Shown here: one piece after another, positions 44,661 through 54,643 of the stretch
Layout of the letters: the number at the start of each line of letters is the position of its first letter
How positions within the stretch are numbered: position 1 is the first letter of the stretch
From: CAWGYT01 sp963826795
GTDB taxonomy: Bacteria; Planctomycetota; Planctomycetia; Pirellulales; Pirellulaceae
Assembly (NCBI GenBank): GCA_963826795.1
Contig: CAWGYT010000010.1
Coordinates: forward strand, 744,001 to 808,000
Direction of reading: 5' to 3'
Length of the DNA stretch: 64,000 nucleotides
The notes under the pieces: model-generated
Told to the model about the DNA's origin: nothing
Database searches by the model: none
The model's input: the letters and a program-made list of their open reading frames with translations, nothing else
Translations under genes and position numbers: made by a program

Positions 44661-47240
44661 TCAGGCCCCACTGGAAGCCCGTCGTGAGTTCGCTTTTGGA
44701 CCGCGCGCCCGTTGGCGGGCGATCAAACCCAGCAAGCAGGGAAGGGTAATCGTGGAAGTCAACAGGCAACAGGCGATGCCCAGGGTTGCGACCCTGCCGA
44801 GACTGCGCAGTCCCTCGTGGTGGGCCATGATGAGACTGCCAAAGCCGATCATGGAGGTCAACGAAGTGAGCAGAATTCCCGCGGTCGCGGCTTGCCCCAA
44901 GCCGGTGCTCATCCGGCCCGCAAGGAAGTCGTGCATGACGTGGATGCCGTCGTCAATCCCAATCCCGATGATGAGCGGCAAGACGATGATATTCGCGGGA
45001 TTCAAAGGGATTTGCAGGAATCCCATCAGCCCGAAAAGCTGGATCAAGCCCAGGACCGTCGGGACGGCTGCCAGCGCAGCGGCATGAAGGTGTTTGAGGT
45101 CCCAGAGCAGGACGACGCCGACGACGCAGGCGGCAATCCCCGCCGCGCGGTAGTAACTGGTTTCCATTTGCTGGGACGCATAGTAGGCCTGCACTGGATG
45201 CCCGGTCACTTGCGGATCGACCTGTTCGATTTCTCTTACGAAACGATCCAATTGTTCCATTTCCCAGGCGTCACCGCGGGCATAGACGTGGAGCGCTTGC
45301 TTCCCGTCACGTCCCACAAATCTTGCCGCGATCTCGGGGGGCAGGTCGGCCAACTGGATCGGACGGGGGTCGCTCATGGCTTGCACCGCGCGCGCCCGCT
45401 GCCACAACCGATCCGCGCGCTGAGCTCGCCCGACGTTGAGCTCGATGATCCGAGCCGCCACGTCCCTGTCGGCGAGCGTGTCTGGTTGCCGGAGGGATCC
45501 GTCGTGCCCGCCGCTCAGGGAGATCCGCCAGCGCCGCCGACTTGCCGCTGAGATCTCGTTTTCATTCAAGGGGCGGACAACCGGTGGGGCGGGCGGCAGC
45601 TCGGCCAATGCCTGGTGAATCTGGGCGATTGCCTCGCCGGCCGCGGGGGTTGTGTTCGGTAACAGCGAGGCAATCTCTTCCACACGCGCCACCGTGGCCA
45701 ACCGCTCGAAACTTGCCTTTCGCCGCAAAACTTCCGCTTGGGTGTCGGCCATCGAGACGGCGAACCAGGTGCTGCGATCCGTTTCCTGCAGCAGCTTTTG
45801 TTCCCATTGAACACAGGGCAAATCGGCGGCTTGTAAATTCAACAGGTTGTGGTCGAAACGTAGCTGCGGCAGGCCAGTTGCCAGAAACGCCGTGGCGGCA
45901 AGGCTGGCCGCGACGAAGAGGCTGGGACGTCGCCAGAGCAGCGGGTTGAGGCGAGCGACGTGAAGCACCTGCCGGGCCGGTGGAATCGCCTGGCGGGCGT
46001 CGACCAACCAAATCAGGGGTGGAAGGATGAATAGGGTCGCGGCCACGCAGAGTAGAATCCCGCCACCGGAAATAATCCCGAGTTCGGCTACGCCGCGGAA
46101 TTCCGTCCAGGACGTTGCAAAGAAAGCGGCGGCGGTCGTGACGCCGCCCGCGAGGATCGGGGGCCCGACGGACGCGGACGTGGTGATCAAACTGCGGCGA
46201 GTTCCGCCTCCGGCGGCGATTTCTTCCAGGTAGCGGGCCACAAAATGCAACGCGAAGTCGATCCCCAGCCCAATCAAAATCACACCAAACGACATGCTCA
46301 AGATGTTGAGATGGCCGACCACGAGCGTGAGGTAACCACACGTCCAGGCCAACCCGGTCAACAACGTCACGACTCCGAGTAAGGGGTACTTCACGCCGCC
46401 AAAACCGGCCCAAAACAGCGCGGTTACGCCCAGCAGGCTCAGGCAGCTGGCCCACGTCATGTCGCGTTGACTGGTCTGCATCTCGCCAAATTCCAAGGCC
46501 GGCAGGCCTGTGATCCCGATGCGAATTTCGGGCATTGCTTGGAGCGTCTCGGACCGGATTCGCTCCAACTCAAGCAGGGGTTTCGCGTCCGGGACGAATT
46601 GCTGACGGGTCGCTTGGAGTCGCGCGGCGACCAGCCCAATGGTCCCTTGGCGAGCAAGAACGTGGCGGGGAAGCTGCGTCTGGAGTTGCTGGATCGGATC
46701 GGCCGGCGGCAGCGGTTCCGGCTCGCGACCCTTGACGCGCGAGGCGTCGGTCGGAAACCCGTTGAGCAATGTGTCGTAGTCCTCCGCTTGTGCCGACGGA
46801 TTGGCCAGGACCGTCCGAGCTTGAATTGTCCAACCAACCAACGGCCTTAGTTCCGACTCCGACAGATAGTGCAACGCCTTTCGCTGCAGGGCCTCGCTCC
46901 GCACCTGATCCAAAACATCGCGAAACAGGTCCGGACGTTGACGCAAGCTCTGCCCGATTCGATCGATCGCCCTGGTGACTTGCTGAGGTTCGCGGGACTC
47001 CACCACCACGACGACATCCGCCTCGTCGCCAAATTCCGCGACATATCGCAACCAACGCTGGTTGAAGGGGCTGTCAGGGTTCAGCAAGTCCTGGCGGCTC
47101 GTGTGCATGGTCAACTGACTCACGGTGATTCCCACCGACGCGAGCAGCAAGATGAGCGTGATTGCAAGCGTGAAGCGTGGAGCGGCGAGTGTCCTGTTCG
47201 TCAGCTGCGCGAAGCGATTCGGAGTGGGCGTCGGCGGCAT
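44661..47240 (-). CDS. MMPL/RND-family exporter (HpnN-like)
   Basis: 859-aa membrane transporter with the duplicated RND layout: helix 1 (FTLAITLILLLASVGITVS), a large periplasmic domain, five-helix block with GVILIGLGIDFALHFVARYL, a second periplasmic domain, then a second block with VLPLIIGIGIDDGIHVMHDF. The GLGIDFALH and GIGIDDGIH motifs are typical of MMPL/HpnN-type lipid exporters. ATG 47240, 23 bp after the trpD stop, gives the natural start; an open frame reaches back into trpD. Substrate unknown; hopanoid or other lipid export is inference. Confidence 0.82.
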   Translation of the reverse strand: MPPTPTPNRFAQLTNRTLAAPRFTLAITLILLLASVGITVSQLTMHTSRQDLLNPDSPFNQRWLRYVAEFGDEADVVVVVESREPQQVTRAIDRIGQSLRQRPDLFRDVLDQVRSEALQRKALHYLSESELRPLVGWTIQARTVLANPSAQAEDYDTLLNGFPTDASRVKGREPEPLPPADPIQQLQTQLPRHVLARQGTIGLVAARLQATRQQFVPDAKPLLELERIRSETLQAMPEIRIGITGLPALEFGEMQTSQRDMTWASCLSLLGVTALFWAGFGGVKYPLLGVVTLLTGLAWTCGYLTLVVGHLNILSMSFGVILIGLGIDFALHFVARYLEEIAAGGGTRRSLITTSASVGPPILAGGVTTAAAFFATSWTEFRGVAELGIISGGGILLCVAATLFILPPLIWLVDARQAIPPARQVLHVARLNPLLWRRPSLFVAASLAATAFLATGLPQLRFDHNLLNLQAADLPCVQWEQKLLQETDRSTWFAVSMADTQAEVLRRKASFERLATVARVEEIASLLPNTTPAAGEAIAQIHQALAELPPAPPVVRPLNENEISAASRRRWRISLSGGHDGSLRQPDTLADRDVAARIIELNVGRAQRADRLWQRARAVQAMSDPRPIQLADLPPEIAARFVGRDGKQALHVYARGDAWEMEQLDRFVREIEQVDPQVTGHPVQAYYASQQMETSYYRAAGIAACVVGVVLLWDLKHLHAAALAAVPTVLGLIQLFGLMGFLQIPLNPANIIVLPLIIGIGIDDGIHVMHDFLAGRMSTGLGQAATAGILLTSLTSMIGFGSLIMAHHEGLRSLGRVATLGIACCLLTSTITLPCLLGLIARQRARGPKANSRRASSGA

Positions 47241-47263
47241 TGATTGAGGGCCTTGCAAACCAG

Positions 47264-48274
47264 TCACGCGTGGCTCAGTTCGCTCAGGCGAGCGAGCGTT
47301 TCTCGAGCCGCCCCGGATTCGATTGCCTGGCGGGCGAGGGCGGCGCACTGGAGCTCGGTCCCTCGTTGGGCGGTCCACAACGCCGCCGCGGCATTGAGTA
47401 TCACGATCTCGGTTGCTGGGCCGGGTGTTCCTGCGAGAACGCGGCGGATGATTTCCGCGCTCGCCTTGGGTCCGTCGACCTGCAGCGCGGAAAGATCATG
47501 GACGGATGTCAAACCGAAGGACGACGGAGTCCAGGTAAAATCGCGCAAAACCGTGCCCGTCACTTCGGTGCAATGCGTGACGCCCCGCAATGTCACCTCG
47601 TCCAGCCCGTCTTCACCACAGACGACGACTCCATGCCGGATGTGGAGCCGTTGGAGTGCTTGAGCCAGCAGAGGACGCAACTCCGCCTTGCCGACGCCCA
47701 GCAGTTGAAAACAAGCCTTGGCGGGATTGCAGAGAGGTCCCAGCAGATTGAAGATCGTGCGGAAACCCAGCTCGCGCCGAACCTGCGCGACGTGCTTCAT
47801 CGAGGGGTGGTGCAACGGCGCAAAACAAAAGCAGATTCCAACCGTGTCCAGACATTTCTCGGCTTGCTCGATCGATGCGTGGATGTTCACTCCCAACTCG
47901 GCCAAGACGTCCGCCGAACCGGTTTTACTGCTTGCGCTGCGGTTGCCGTGTTTGGCGACGGGCACGCCGGTGGCCGCCGTCACGAGCGCGGCCGCGGTGC
48001 TGATGTTGAAGGTGCCTGAGCTGTCACCGCCCGTTCCGCACGTGTCGAGCAAGGCGGCGTGACGAGTTCGAATTGGTGTCATGTGCCGCCGCATCGCATC
48101 GGCCGCACCGGCGACCTCCTCGACGGTTTCGCCCTTGTGATGTAACGCCGTCAGCAGCAAGGCGATCTGAGGGTCGGGCCATTCTCCGCGCATGATTTCG
48201 TCGATCGCGCTCGACATTTCGGTCTGACTCAAGTCGTTCCCCGCGGCGACGCTGCCAAGGACATCAAGCGACAT
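47264..48274 (-). CDS. trpD: Anthranilate phosphoribosyltransferase TrpD
   Basis: Second step of tryptophan synthesis, joining anthranilate and PRPP. 336 aa with DTCGTGGDSSGTFNISTAAA (PRPP loop), KHGNRSASSKTGSADVLAELG, and RTIFNLLGPLCNPA. No other trp gene nearby. First in a minus-strand run with the RND exporter. Confidence 0.95.
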   Translation of the reverse strand: MSLDVLGSVAAGNDLSQTEMSSAIDEIMRGEWPDPQIALLLTALHHKGETVEEVAGAADAMRRHMTPIRTRHAALLDTCGTGGDSSGTFNISTAAALVTAATGVPVAKHGNRSASSKTGSADVLAELGVNIHASIEQAEKCLDTVGICFCFAPLHHPSMKHVAQVRRELGFRTIFNLLGPLCNPAKACFQLLGVGKAELRPLLAQALQRLHIRHGVVVCGEDGLDEVTLRGVTHCTEVTGTVLRDFTWTPSSFGLTSVHDLSALQVDGPKASAEIIRRVLAGTPGPATEIVILNAAAALWTAQRGTELQCAALARQAIESGAARETLARLSELSHA

Positions 48275-48453
48275 GGGATTCTGGCATCCTTCCCCATCGA
48301 GGATCGAGTACGCGGCTTGGAATCGATGATTGTGACCCGACTACCTTTGCGTCGCTGATCGATCGGTTCGGAAGTCCCGCGGCGGGTCGAAGTCGAATCA
48401 CCTATTCTATCGACCTTTCCTCCAACGTCCTACTGCGTGCTTTCCCTAAGTTG

Positions 48454-48477
48454 CCCGCTCGACGATTGCCGAGCGGG
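48454..48477 (+). terminator. Hairpin in the trpD / nucleoside hydrolase divergent region
   Basis: Perfect 8-bp stem CCCGCTCG / CGAGCGGG with an 8-nt loop, directly before the candidate -35 at 48481. No T tract, so the role (terminator, attenuator or protein site) is open. Confidence 0.4.
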
Positions 48478-48480
48478 TCC

Positions 48481-48509
48481 TTGTTGCTCGCCGCGGCCAG
48501 ACTTACAAT
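48481..48509 (+). promoter_or_regulatory. Sigma70-type promoter for the nucleoside hydrolase
   Basis: TTGTTG (48481-48486), 17-bp spacer, TACAAT (48504-48509), 63 bp before ATG 48573. Confidence 0.6.
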
Positions 48510-48572
48510 CGGGGTCCTACAAGACACGCCGCGAGCAACGTTCATCGAGGGCCTACGCAAGAGTGCAGTAGC

Positions 48573-49519
48573 ATGCCGAAAAAGGTGATTCTTGACTGCG
48601 ATCCGGGTATCGATGACGCGATCGCCATTTGCCTGGCGCTGTTCGATCCTCGGCTGGATGTGGTCGCCGTGACGGCGACCGCAGGGGTTGTCGATGGGCA
48701 TCAGGCCAGCCGCAATATCCAGGCCATCCTGGAATTGCTGGATCCACCCCGATGGCCGAGATTGGGGGCGGCTCGTCTCGAGGATGCCGCCTTTGAGTCC
48801 GACTCCCGGCATTTGCACGGGGCGGATGGCCTTGGAAATCTCGGGATAAAGATCTCGGAACTGCACCATCCGAGGGCCTCGGACAAGGTCATTGGCGACG
48901 CGGTTCGCAACGCACCAGGCGAGATCACGATCGTGGCCCTGGGGCCGCTCACCAACATCGCGCGGGTTCTGGGAGGAGATCCTGATCTGGCGACGCTGAT
49001 CGATCAAATCGTGATCGCGGGTGGAACCCTGAGCGGGGAGGGCGATGTGACCGCCGTTGCCGAATACAACTTCTTCTGCGACCCCCAATCTGCCCGACTG
49101 GTCCTGCGGTCACCAATCACGAAGACGCTGGTGCCCCGCGATGTGACGAATCGCTTGGTGCTGACTCTCGATTTCCTTGACTTGCTGCCCGACGAGTCGT
49201 CGCGCGCGGGAGTCTCATTCGCCGCTCGTTGTCGTATCTGTATCGCTCCTACCGCCAGAACGTCGGCTTAGAAGGGATCTACCTCGGTGATGCCATCGCG
49301 TTATTGAGCTGTCTCGACGCCGAGCTATTCGAGACCGACGAAATGTCAGGGGATGTCGAAGTGACCGGCGAGCTCACGTCCGGCATGACGGTGTTCGACC
49401 GCCGCCGCCGAAGTGATGCCCAGGCGAATATGGACGTCGTTGTCCGCTTCGATACCACCGAGGTTCGGGAATCGCTGCTGCGAGGCCTTCGGTATGCGGC
49501 CCAGGAAACGCGAGCGTAG
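48573..49519 (+). CDS. Inosine-uridine preferring nucleoside hydrolase, frameshifted
   Basis: Calcium-dependent ribonucleoside hydrolase. The N-terminus carries the Asp cluster DCDPGIDDAIA (residues 8-18); HGADGLGN, VALGPLTNIA and EYNFFCDP are also present. The frame breaks at CGCGCGCG 49201-49208: frame one stops at 49271, while the C-terminal part (SLSYLYRSYRQN, IYLGDAIALL with a conserved Asp) lies in another frame to 49519. Removing one CG gives 314 aa, the usual size. Confidence 0.88.
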
Positions 49520-49582
49520 GGCCCGCGAGCCAGTCGTCCCGTCGTGATTCCCGCCGCGCCTTGCCGTTCCACTGAATGAGGT

Positions 49583-50752
49583 CTACTCGATCCTCGGCTC
49601 GAAGTGCTTCCGATTGCCTACCTTGACTTCGATCGTCAGCCGCTGGGACCCGCGAATGATCTCCAAAGGAACCGAACGGTTCAAGGGCGTCAGGCTCACG
49701 AGATTGACCAGATGGTCGTCGTCTTCCACAAGATTCTCGTTGTACCGTACGATCAAGTCGCCGGCTTGAAGATTCGAGAAATACGCGGGTGAGCGAGGCG
49801 TGATGCCTTTGACCAGTGCGCCGCGGACATGATCCAGTCCGAGGGAAAGGGCCGTCTCGAGATTGAATTCGTTGTCGAGTTGAACGCCGAGGTAGGCATG
49901 GTCCACCTCGCCTCGTGCGACAAGTTGGCGGGTTACGAACATCACGAGATTAATGGGAATCGCGAAACTAACTCCTTCGCTTCCGCCCGAGCTGCTTGCG
50001 ATCGCGGTGTTGATGCCGATCACCTCCCCACGAAGATTCAGAAGCGGCCCGCCACTATTGCCCGGGTTGATCGCGGCGTCCGTCTGCAGGAAGTCTTGCA
50101 GGCGAACTTGCTCGCTTCCTAATTCCAGATCACGACGTCCCTTGGCACTTACGATTCCGAAGCTGACCGAGTGGCTCAGGCCGAACGGGCTGCCGACGGC
50201 AAGCACGAAATCGCCAATGTCAAGCTGGTCGCTATCGCCCACCTGAGCGGCCGGCAGTCCGGGCAAATCCGCGATCTGGATTACGCCGACGTCCGTATCG
50301 GCATCATTCCAAACCCGCAGTGGAGTCAACAGTCGCCCGTCCTCGAGGCGGATCGTGATGTTGCTCAGTTCCGCGTCGCGGATCACATGACGATTGGTAA
50401 GTACGTAGAGCTTGTTGTTGAGACGCACGATGACGCCCGAACCCGCCTCTTCCACGGTCGGTTGTGTCTGCCGATTGTTGCGGACGTCACTGTAGTCGCC
50501 TCCCTCATGCTTGATCGACTCGAGATGAACGACCGTAGGACGAACGAGCTTGACGACCTTCTTGAGCAGGTTGCCTTGCCGCTCCAGGGCGGCGACTTCG
50601 GCCGCGATCTCATCCTGGAGTAAGCGCTGAGCTGCCTGGGCTGTCGGGAGGGCCGAGGCGTCTTGGCCGAAGGTCGCCGACGAGATCCAAACGGAACCCG
50701 CGCAAATCAAAAACGCCTCAACGCAGGCAAGGCATGAGCGAGGATGCATCAT
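49583..50752 (-). CDS. HtrA/DegP-like periplasmic serine protease
   Basis: 389 aa. Signal peptide (residues 1-29), a short coiled segment, then a trypsin-like domain with His in LTNRHVI, Asp in NDADTDVGVIQI and Ser in NPGNSGGPLLN. One PDZ domain follows (YLGVQLDNEF to the end). Two adjacent ATGs; the first is used. Upstream on the minus strand lies the DksA/TraR-type gene, 67 bp away. Confidence 0.93.
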   Translation of the reverse strand: MMHPRSCLACVEAFLICAGSVWISSATFGQDASALPTAQAAQRLLQDEIAAEVAALERQGNLLKKVVKLVRPTVVHLESIKHEGGDYSDVRNNRQTQPTVEEAGSGVIVRLNNKLYVLTNRHVIRDAELSNITIRLEDGRLLTPLRVWNDADTDVGVIQIADLPGLPAAQVGDSDQLDIGDFVLAVGSPFGLSHSVSFGIVSAKGRRDLELGSEQVRLQDFLQTDAAINPGNSGGPLLNLRGEVIGINTAIASSSGGSEGVSFAIPINLVMFVTRQLVARGEVDHAYLGVQLDNEFNLETALSLGLDHVRGALVKGITPRSPAYFSNLQAGDLIVRYNENLVEDDDHLVNLVSLTPLNRSVPLEIIRGSQRLTIEVKVGNRKHFEPRIE

Positions 50753-50819
50753 CGGCCGAAAACCTCCATGCTAACGGCGTGGTCGAGACGATCGATCGTT
50801 GGGTTCGAGCCGCCGTCGC

Positions 50820-51257
50820 TCAGGAAACGTCGAGTTCCATATCGTTCATGAGCGTGTCGCCATCCGAGTTCAGAATCCGACCCAGGTCTCCGCCGCGTCG
50901 AATTTCGCCCGACTTCTCAAGTTCCTGTTGACAGTTGATGCAGTAACTTGCGTACGGCAACGCCTGGAGCCGAACCAGCGGGATGCTGTCGTTGCAGCCT
51001 TCGCATTTGCCGTAGGACCCCTCCCGCATCTTGCCCAACGCCGCCTCAATGTACGACAGTTCGCGGCTCTCCACTTCGGCAAGCTGGGAGTTGATCTCGT
51101 CCTGCACGGAGTCCAGGGCGAAGTCAACAACATCGCCGGATGCCTGGGCTCGGAGTTCCTTCAGGAGACTCAAATCGCCGGAAAGCGCCTTCCGGAGTGC
51201 ATCGCGACGGGTGATCAGGATTTGCCGCATCTTTGCCATCGCTTCTTTACGTGCCAT
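50820..51257 (-). CDS. DksA/TraR-type C4 zinc finger protein
   Basis: 145 aa. Helical N-terminal part (residues 1-90) and a C-terminal C4 zinc finger (CEGCNDSIPLVRLQALPYAS then CINCQ), the DksA/TraR signature. The coiled-coil tip carries an acidic stretch (DFALDSVQDEINSQLAEVES); the classical DxxDxA is seen only approximately. Probably an RNA polymerase secondary-channel factor. Confidence 0.9.
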   Translation of the reverse strand: MARKEAMAKMRQILITRRDALRKALSGDLSLLKELRAQASGDVVDFALDSVQDEINSQLAEVESRELSYIEAALGKMREGSYGKCEGCNDSIPLVRLQALPYASYCINCQQELEKSGEIRRGGDLGRILNSDGDTLMNDMELDVS

Positions 51258-52074
51258 ATCAGCTACACCTTGATTCGTCCGAACCGGCGATGCTGAAGGA
51301 CGAGTGCCCCCTTCAGTTGTGCCTCACTCGAACTGTCCTGTGAAAAACCTCGTCCCGGGTACCGATTGCGCCGGTTAGCAAGGGGGGGTCCCCCCGCTGG
51401 AGCCGGCGGCACACAAACTATAGTACGAAGGTCGGTTCCGTGGGGTCGGAAAAAAACGGCTCGAACTTGAATCCCTTTCGGGTCTTCGATGACACCATGC
51501 TAACTGCTTATGCTGTGGTCCTTTAGTGCCGTCGAATGCCCCTCTGATCCCAACTTGCGGTCGATTTCCGGCCGATGGTCGACACTTTGTCGTTCTGACT
51601 CGGCACTGTCGGTTCCTGGCCTTTAGTCGAGACTCTTTCTCGCTTCGGCCGACCCGCGGGCGCTCGCTCGACCCGCCGTCGGGTTAACGCTGGTATCGGA
51701 TAATCGACAGAACCGGCAGAGACCTGCAAGGCTTTTTGAAAAAACGTCGCTGCCCGTCTGCGTCGGGTCCGGTGTCGCCGTCGGTTGGGCGTCGTCCGGG
51801 CGGCGTCTGGCCGCCCGACTTGCAAGAGTCGAGGCCGCGACATGGTGTGGTCGTTTTGGCAACGCCCCTCGCCAGGCCACTCAAGCCCTGAGCTGCTCAG
51901 GCTTTGACGGTACTAGGTCCATGACGTAAATGCCTTGTGTTGTATCGGAGTCGCGACGGGGGGGTGGTCAGGTGCGAGCTTGACGCTCCGACCGACTGCC
52001 GTCAACTCGGACTCGCTCGGGGTCGCGAAACGGCTTGGACAGCGGTTCATGTCGAGCCTGGACTTTCTTACGAG
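51258..52074. other. 817-bp stretch without a convincing gene
   Basis: The short frames here are Arg-rich and look like shadows. Contains a G7-T-C6 block at 51382-51395 that can pair with itself. The last ~140 bp are open in the frame of the downstream FHA gene but show no homology. No RNA gene recognised. Confidence 0.5.
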
Positions 52075-54389
52075 ATGCTTTTCATGATTTCGCCAACGTC
52101 AACGACGGAGACCCCGCAGTCGCCTGAAGCAGGCCTCGGCCCACCGACAGCCGGACTGCTCTTGCGCGTTCGCGGTGGAGAGCACGATGGGCGTTTGATT
52201 TGCCTTCAGAATCGCAAATGCACGATCGGTTCGGCCCCATCGTGCACGCTGCGTTTGGTCTCAACTGACTTTCATCCGTGTCACTGTTTGATTGTTCGAG
52301 GCCGACGTGGCTCAGTCATTCGCCACTGGGGAGGTGCCACGTTCCTGAATGGAAACGAATTCCAAGACGGATGGCTGGCCATTGGCGATCGAGTCGGCGT
52401 GGGACCCATCGAGCTGGAAGTGGTTGCCGACGACACCTCAAGCCTGACTCCGGAGCGGCCCGCGTGGCTCGATTTCGCCTATCGGCTCTTGGAGTCCCTC
52501 GATATCCGCGAGGACGAGTTGGGGATCGATCTCGAACTTGACGACTGGGATACCTTTACGCAACGGCTGCAACGGCGAATGGCGGTCGACCCGCTCGGTA
52601 GCCCCGTTGATCTGACGTCCGAGGAGACGGACCTGACCGCTCGTCGCCAGCGACTGGACGAGCAATTTCAGCAGCTCTTAGCGAGCCAGCAAGAGTTGCT
52701 CGACAAGGAAGAACAGCTTGAGCGGGCGCGGGCTGAGATCGAATTGCAAGGCAGGCAACAACGTGCGGAGTCAGACCGCCTGCGCGAGGAAGAACGAGCC
52801 CATTTCGCGCGAGAACAGGCTGCCTGGAGATCCAACTGTCAGGAACTCGAAGCGACGCTCCGTAGTGAACAGGACCAACTCCAGGCCGAATGGCAGGAAT
52901 TGGAGCAGCAACGCAACACGTGTCACGAGGACCAACAAGCTAAGCAAGACGCGCACGGGACTCGGGGCGACCTCGAGTCCCGCATCGCGGAACTAACGCG
53001 CTTGTTGGATTCGGCGGATTCCCAGCGTGCTCAACTGGCATCTCAGGTGGAATTCTTGGAGGAAGAGCGAAGCGAGCTGGTTCACCACTCTTCTGTTTTG
53101 GAAGCACGAATCGACCAGTTGACGTGCGACCCGAAGCGTTTGGAGCCGGAAGCGTCCCAAGCGAGTGATCAGGACCAGGTTTTGGCTGCCTGGATCAATC
53201 GATGTAGCCTGCTAGAACAAGAGCTCGATCAACTTCAAAAGGAACTGGCGCAACTGCAAGACGAGCGGCAACAGATTCAGGAGGAATCCAGTCGATTGCG
53301 CGAAGATCAGTCTCGTTCGTCCGCCGTGTATGCCGAGAAGTGTGCCGCACTCGAGCGGACGCGGCATGAACTGGCAGACGATTTCTCACGCCAGCTGGAC
53401 GAAGTGAATCGGCAGCGTGATTTACTGCAGCTTCAAGTTAGTGAACTCGAAAGTGAGTTGGCGGCCGCTCGCGAGTCCGTGCAAACCGAAGAGACTTGTG
53501 CGCGGAACGGGAAGCACTCGAATTCACTCAGTCCCCGACTGCGACCGTACCCGACGCGCGGGACGACACGCATGCCGATGTCCTCGAGAAGGAAGCGTGC
53601 GATGAGTCTGCCACGGATGAGAATTCGTCCGTGCCGGACTTTCGCTCACAGATTTCCGTCGACCCCGAGGTAACTTTTGAGGAACCCGATTCGAGCGCGC
53701 CGACCGATACGACTTCGATCCTCGCGAAGTTCGGGGCCCAACTGGGTTATCCCGAGGAGCCGTCTGACGTGGGCGAGCCTGAGCAGACGCACCCAACTAG
53801 TGCGGAACCGGCTTGGTTGGCGAAACGACGCGAAGGTGAGCCTGAATCAGGCGGGGAGCGATCGATCGAGGATTACATGGCCGATCTGATCCAACGTGTG
53901 GGGGGAAGCGTGGCAAGCTTCGCCCAGTCTGCTCGTGAACCGAGGCCACCGAAGAAGCCGATGCCAGCGGTGTCTCGGCCATCAGACGCCGTTGAGGAAA
54001 GCGCCCCGGAGCCACCGATCGAAGATTTTCGACCTCGAGTGAAGCAGCCAACCATGAACCTCTCGGCGATGCGAGATGTCGCGAATCAGACGGCTCGAGT
54101 TGCGCTCGACCGGCACGCGCATCGTCAAAGGATACAGGACGCTTATTTGAAATGGTCGATAGCCGCGTCCTCGCTGATCCTCGGTACCGGCCTGAGCTAT
54201 TGGGCAAAGTCGCCCAAGTCGATGACCGCCGTGGGCGCCGGAGCGGCGTTCCTTGCAACGCTTTATTGCACGGTTCAGGGTGCGATCTGCTGGCGGGCGG
54301 GCATGCGAGACCGACGCGACGAACGTGCCCGTGACGCTGAGCCGACGAATTTGCCGCCGCAGACCAAGTCGAGCGATCAATCGGCCTAA
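52075..54389 (+). CDS. FHA domain / coiled-coil / membrane-anchored protein, frameshifted
   Basis: Undescribed architecture. N-terminal FHA-like domain (about residues 25-120: CTIGSAPSCTLRL, HPCHCLIVRGRRG, TFLNGNEFQDGWLAIGDRVG), a linker, a long Glu/Gln/Arg-rich coiled coil (about 190-475), an acidic Pro-rich segment, and two hydrophobic helices near the C-terminus (WSIAASSLILGTGLSYWA and AGAAFLATLYCTVQGAICW). The frame breaks at GCGCG 53500-53504; frame one stops at 53673 and the second continues to 54389. Removing one GC gives 770 aa. Start 52075 (or ATG 52084) is tentative. A strong terminator follows. Confidence 0.72.
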
Positions 54390-54534
54390 CGCGGCAGTCC
54401 TTGCCATCGTCTCAAAAGGGGTCTGAGCCTCTCGGGGAAAAAAGCCCAACCCCGGAAAAACGGCTTGCGGTCAGAACTTCCAGGCCCCTCTTGACACAAT
54501 GCCTCGTGTGCGGTCGAACTCCCAACGAGAAAAC

Positions 54535-54572
54535 GACCTCCCGCGTCGGATGACGCGGGAGGTCTTTTTTTT
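54535..54572 (+). terminator. Rho-independent terminator
   Basis: Perfect 13-bp stem (GACCTCCCGCGTC and its complement, 54535-54547 and 54552-54564), GGAT loop, eight T residues. Ends the FHA/coiled-coil transcript and lies at the 3' side of the PEP-CTERM gene. Confidence 0.92.
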
Positions 54573-54643
54573 ATTGCGAGTCGCCTCTCAGATTCCATCG
54601 TGAATCGACGTGTGGAGACCCGTGGCTGAGATGTCGAATCGCG

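Noticed and set aside
14268..53504. Programmed ribosomal frameshifting as a single explanation for the broken genes
   Set aside because: No shared slippery heptamer or stem-loop; the tracts are CG runs, and both +1-like and -1-like shifts would be needed.
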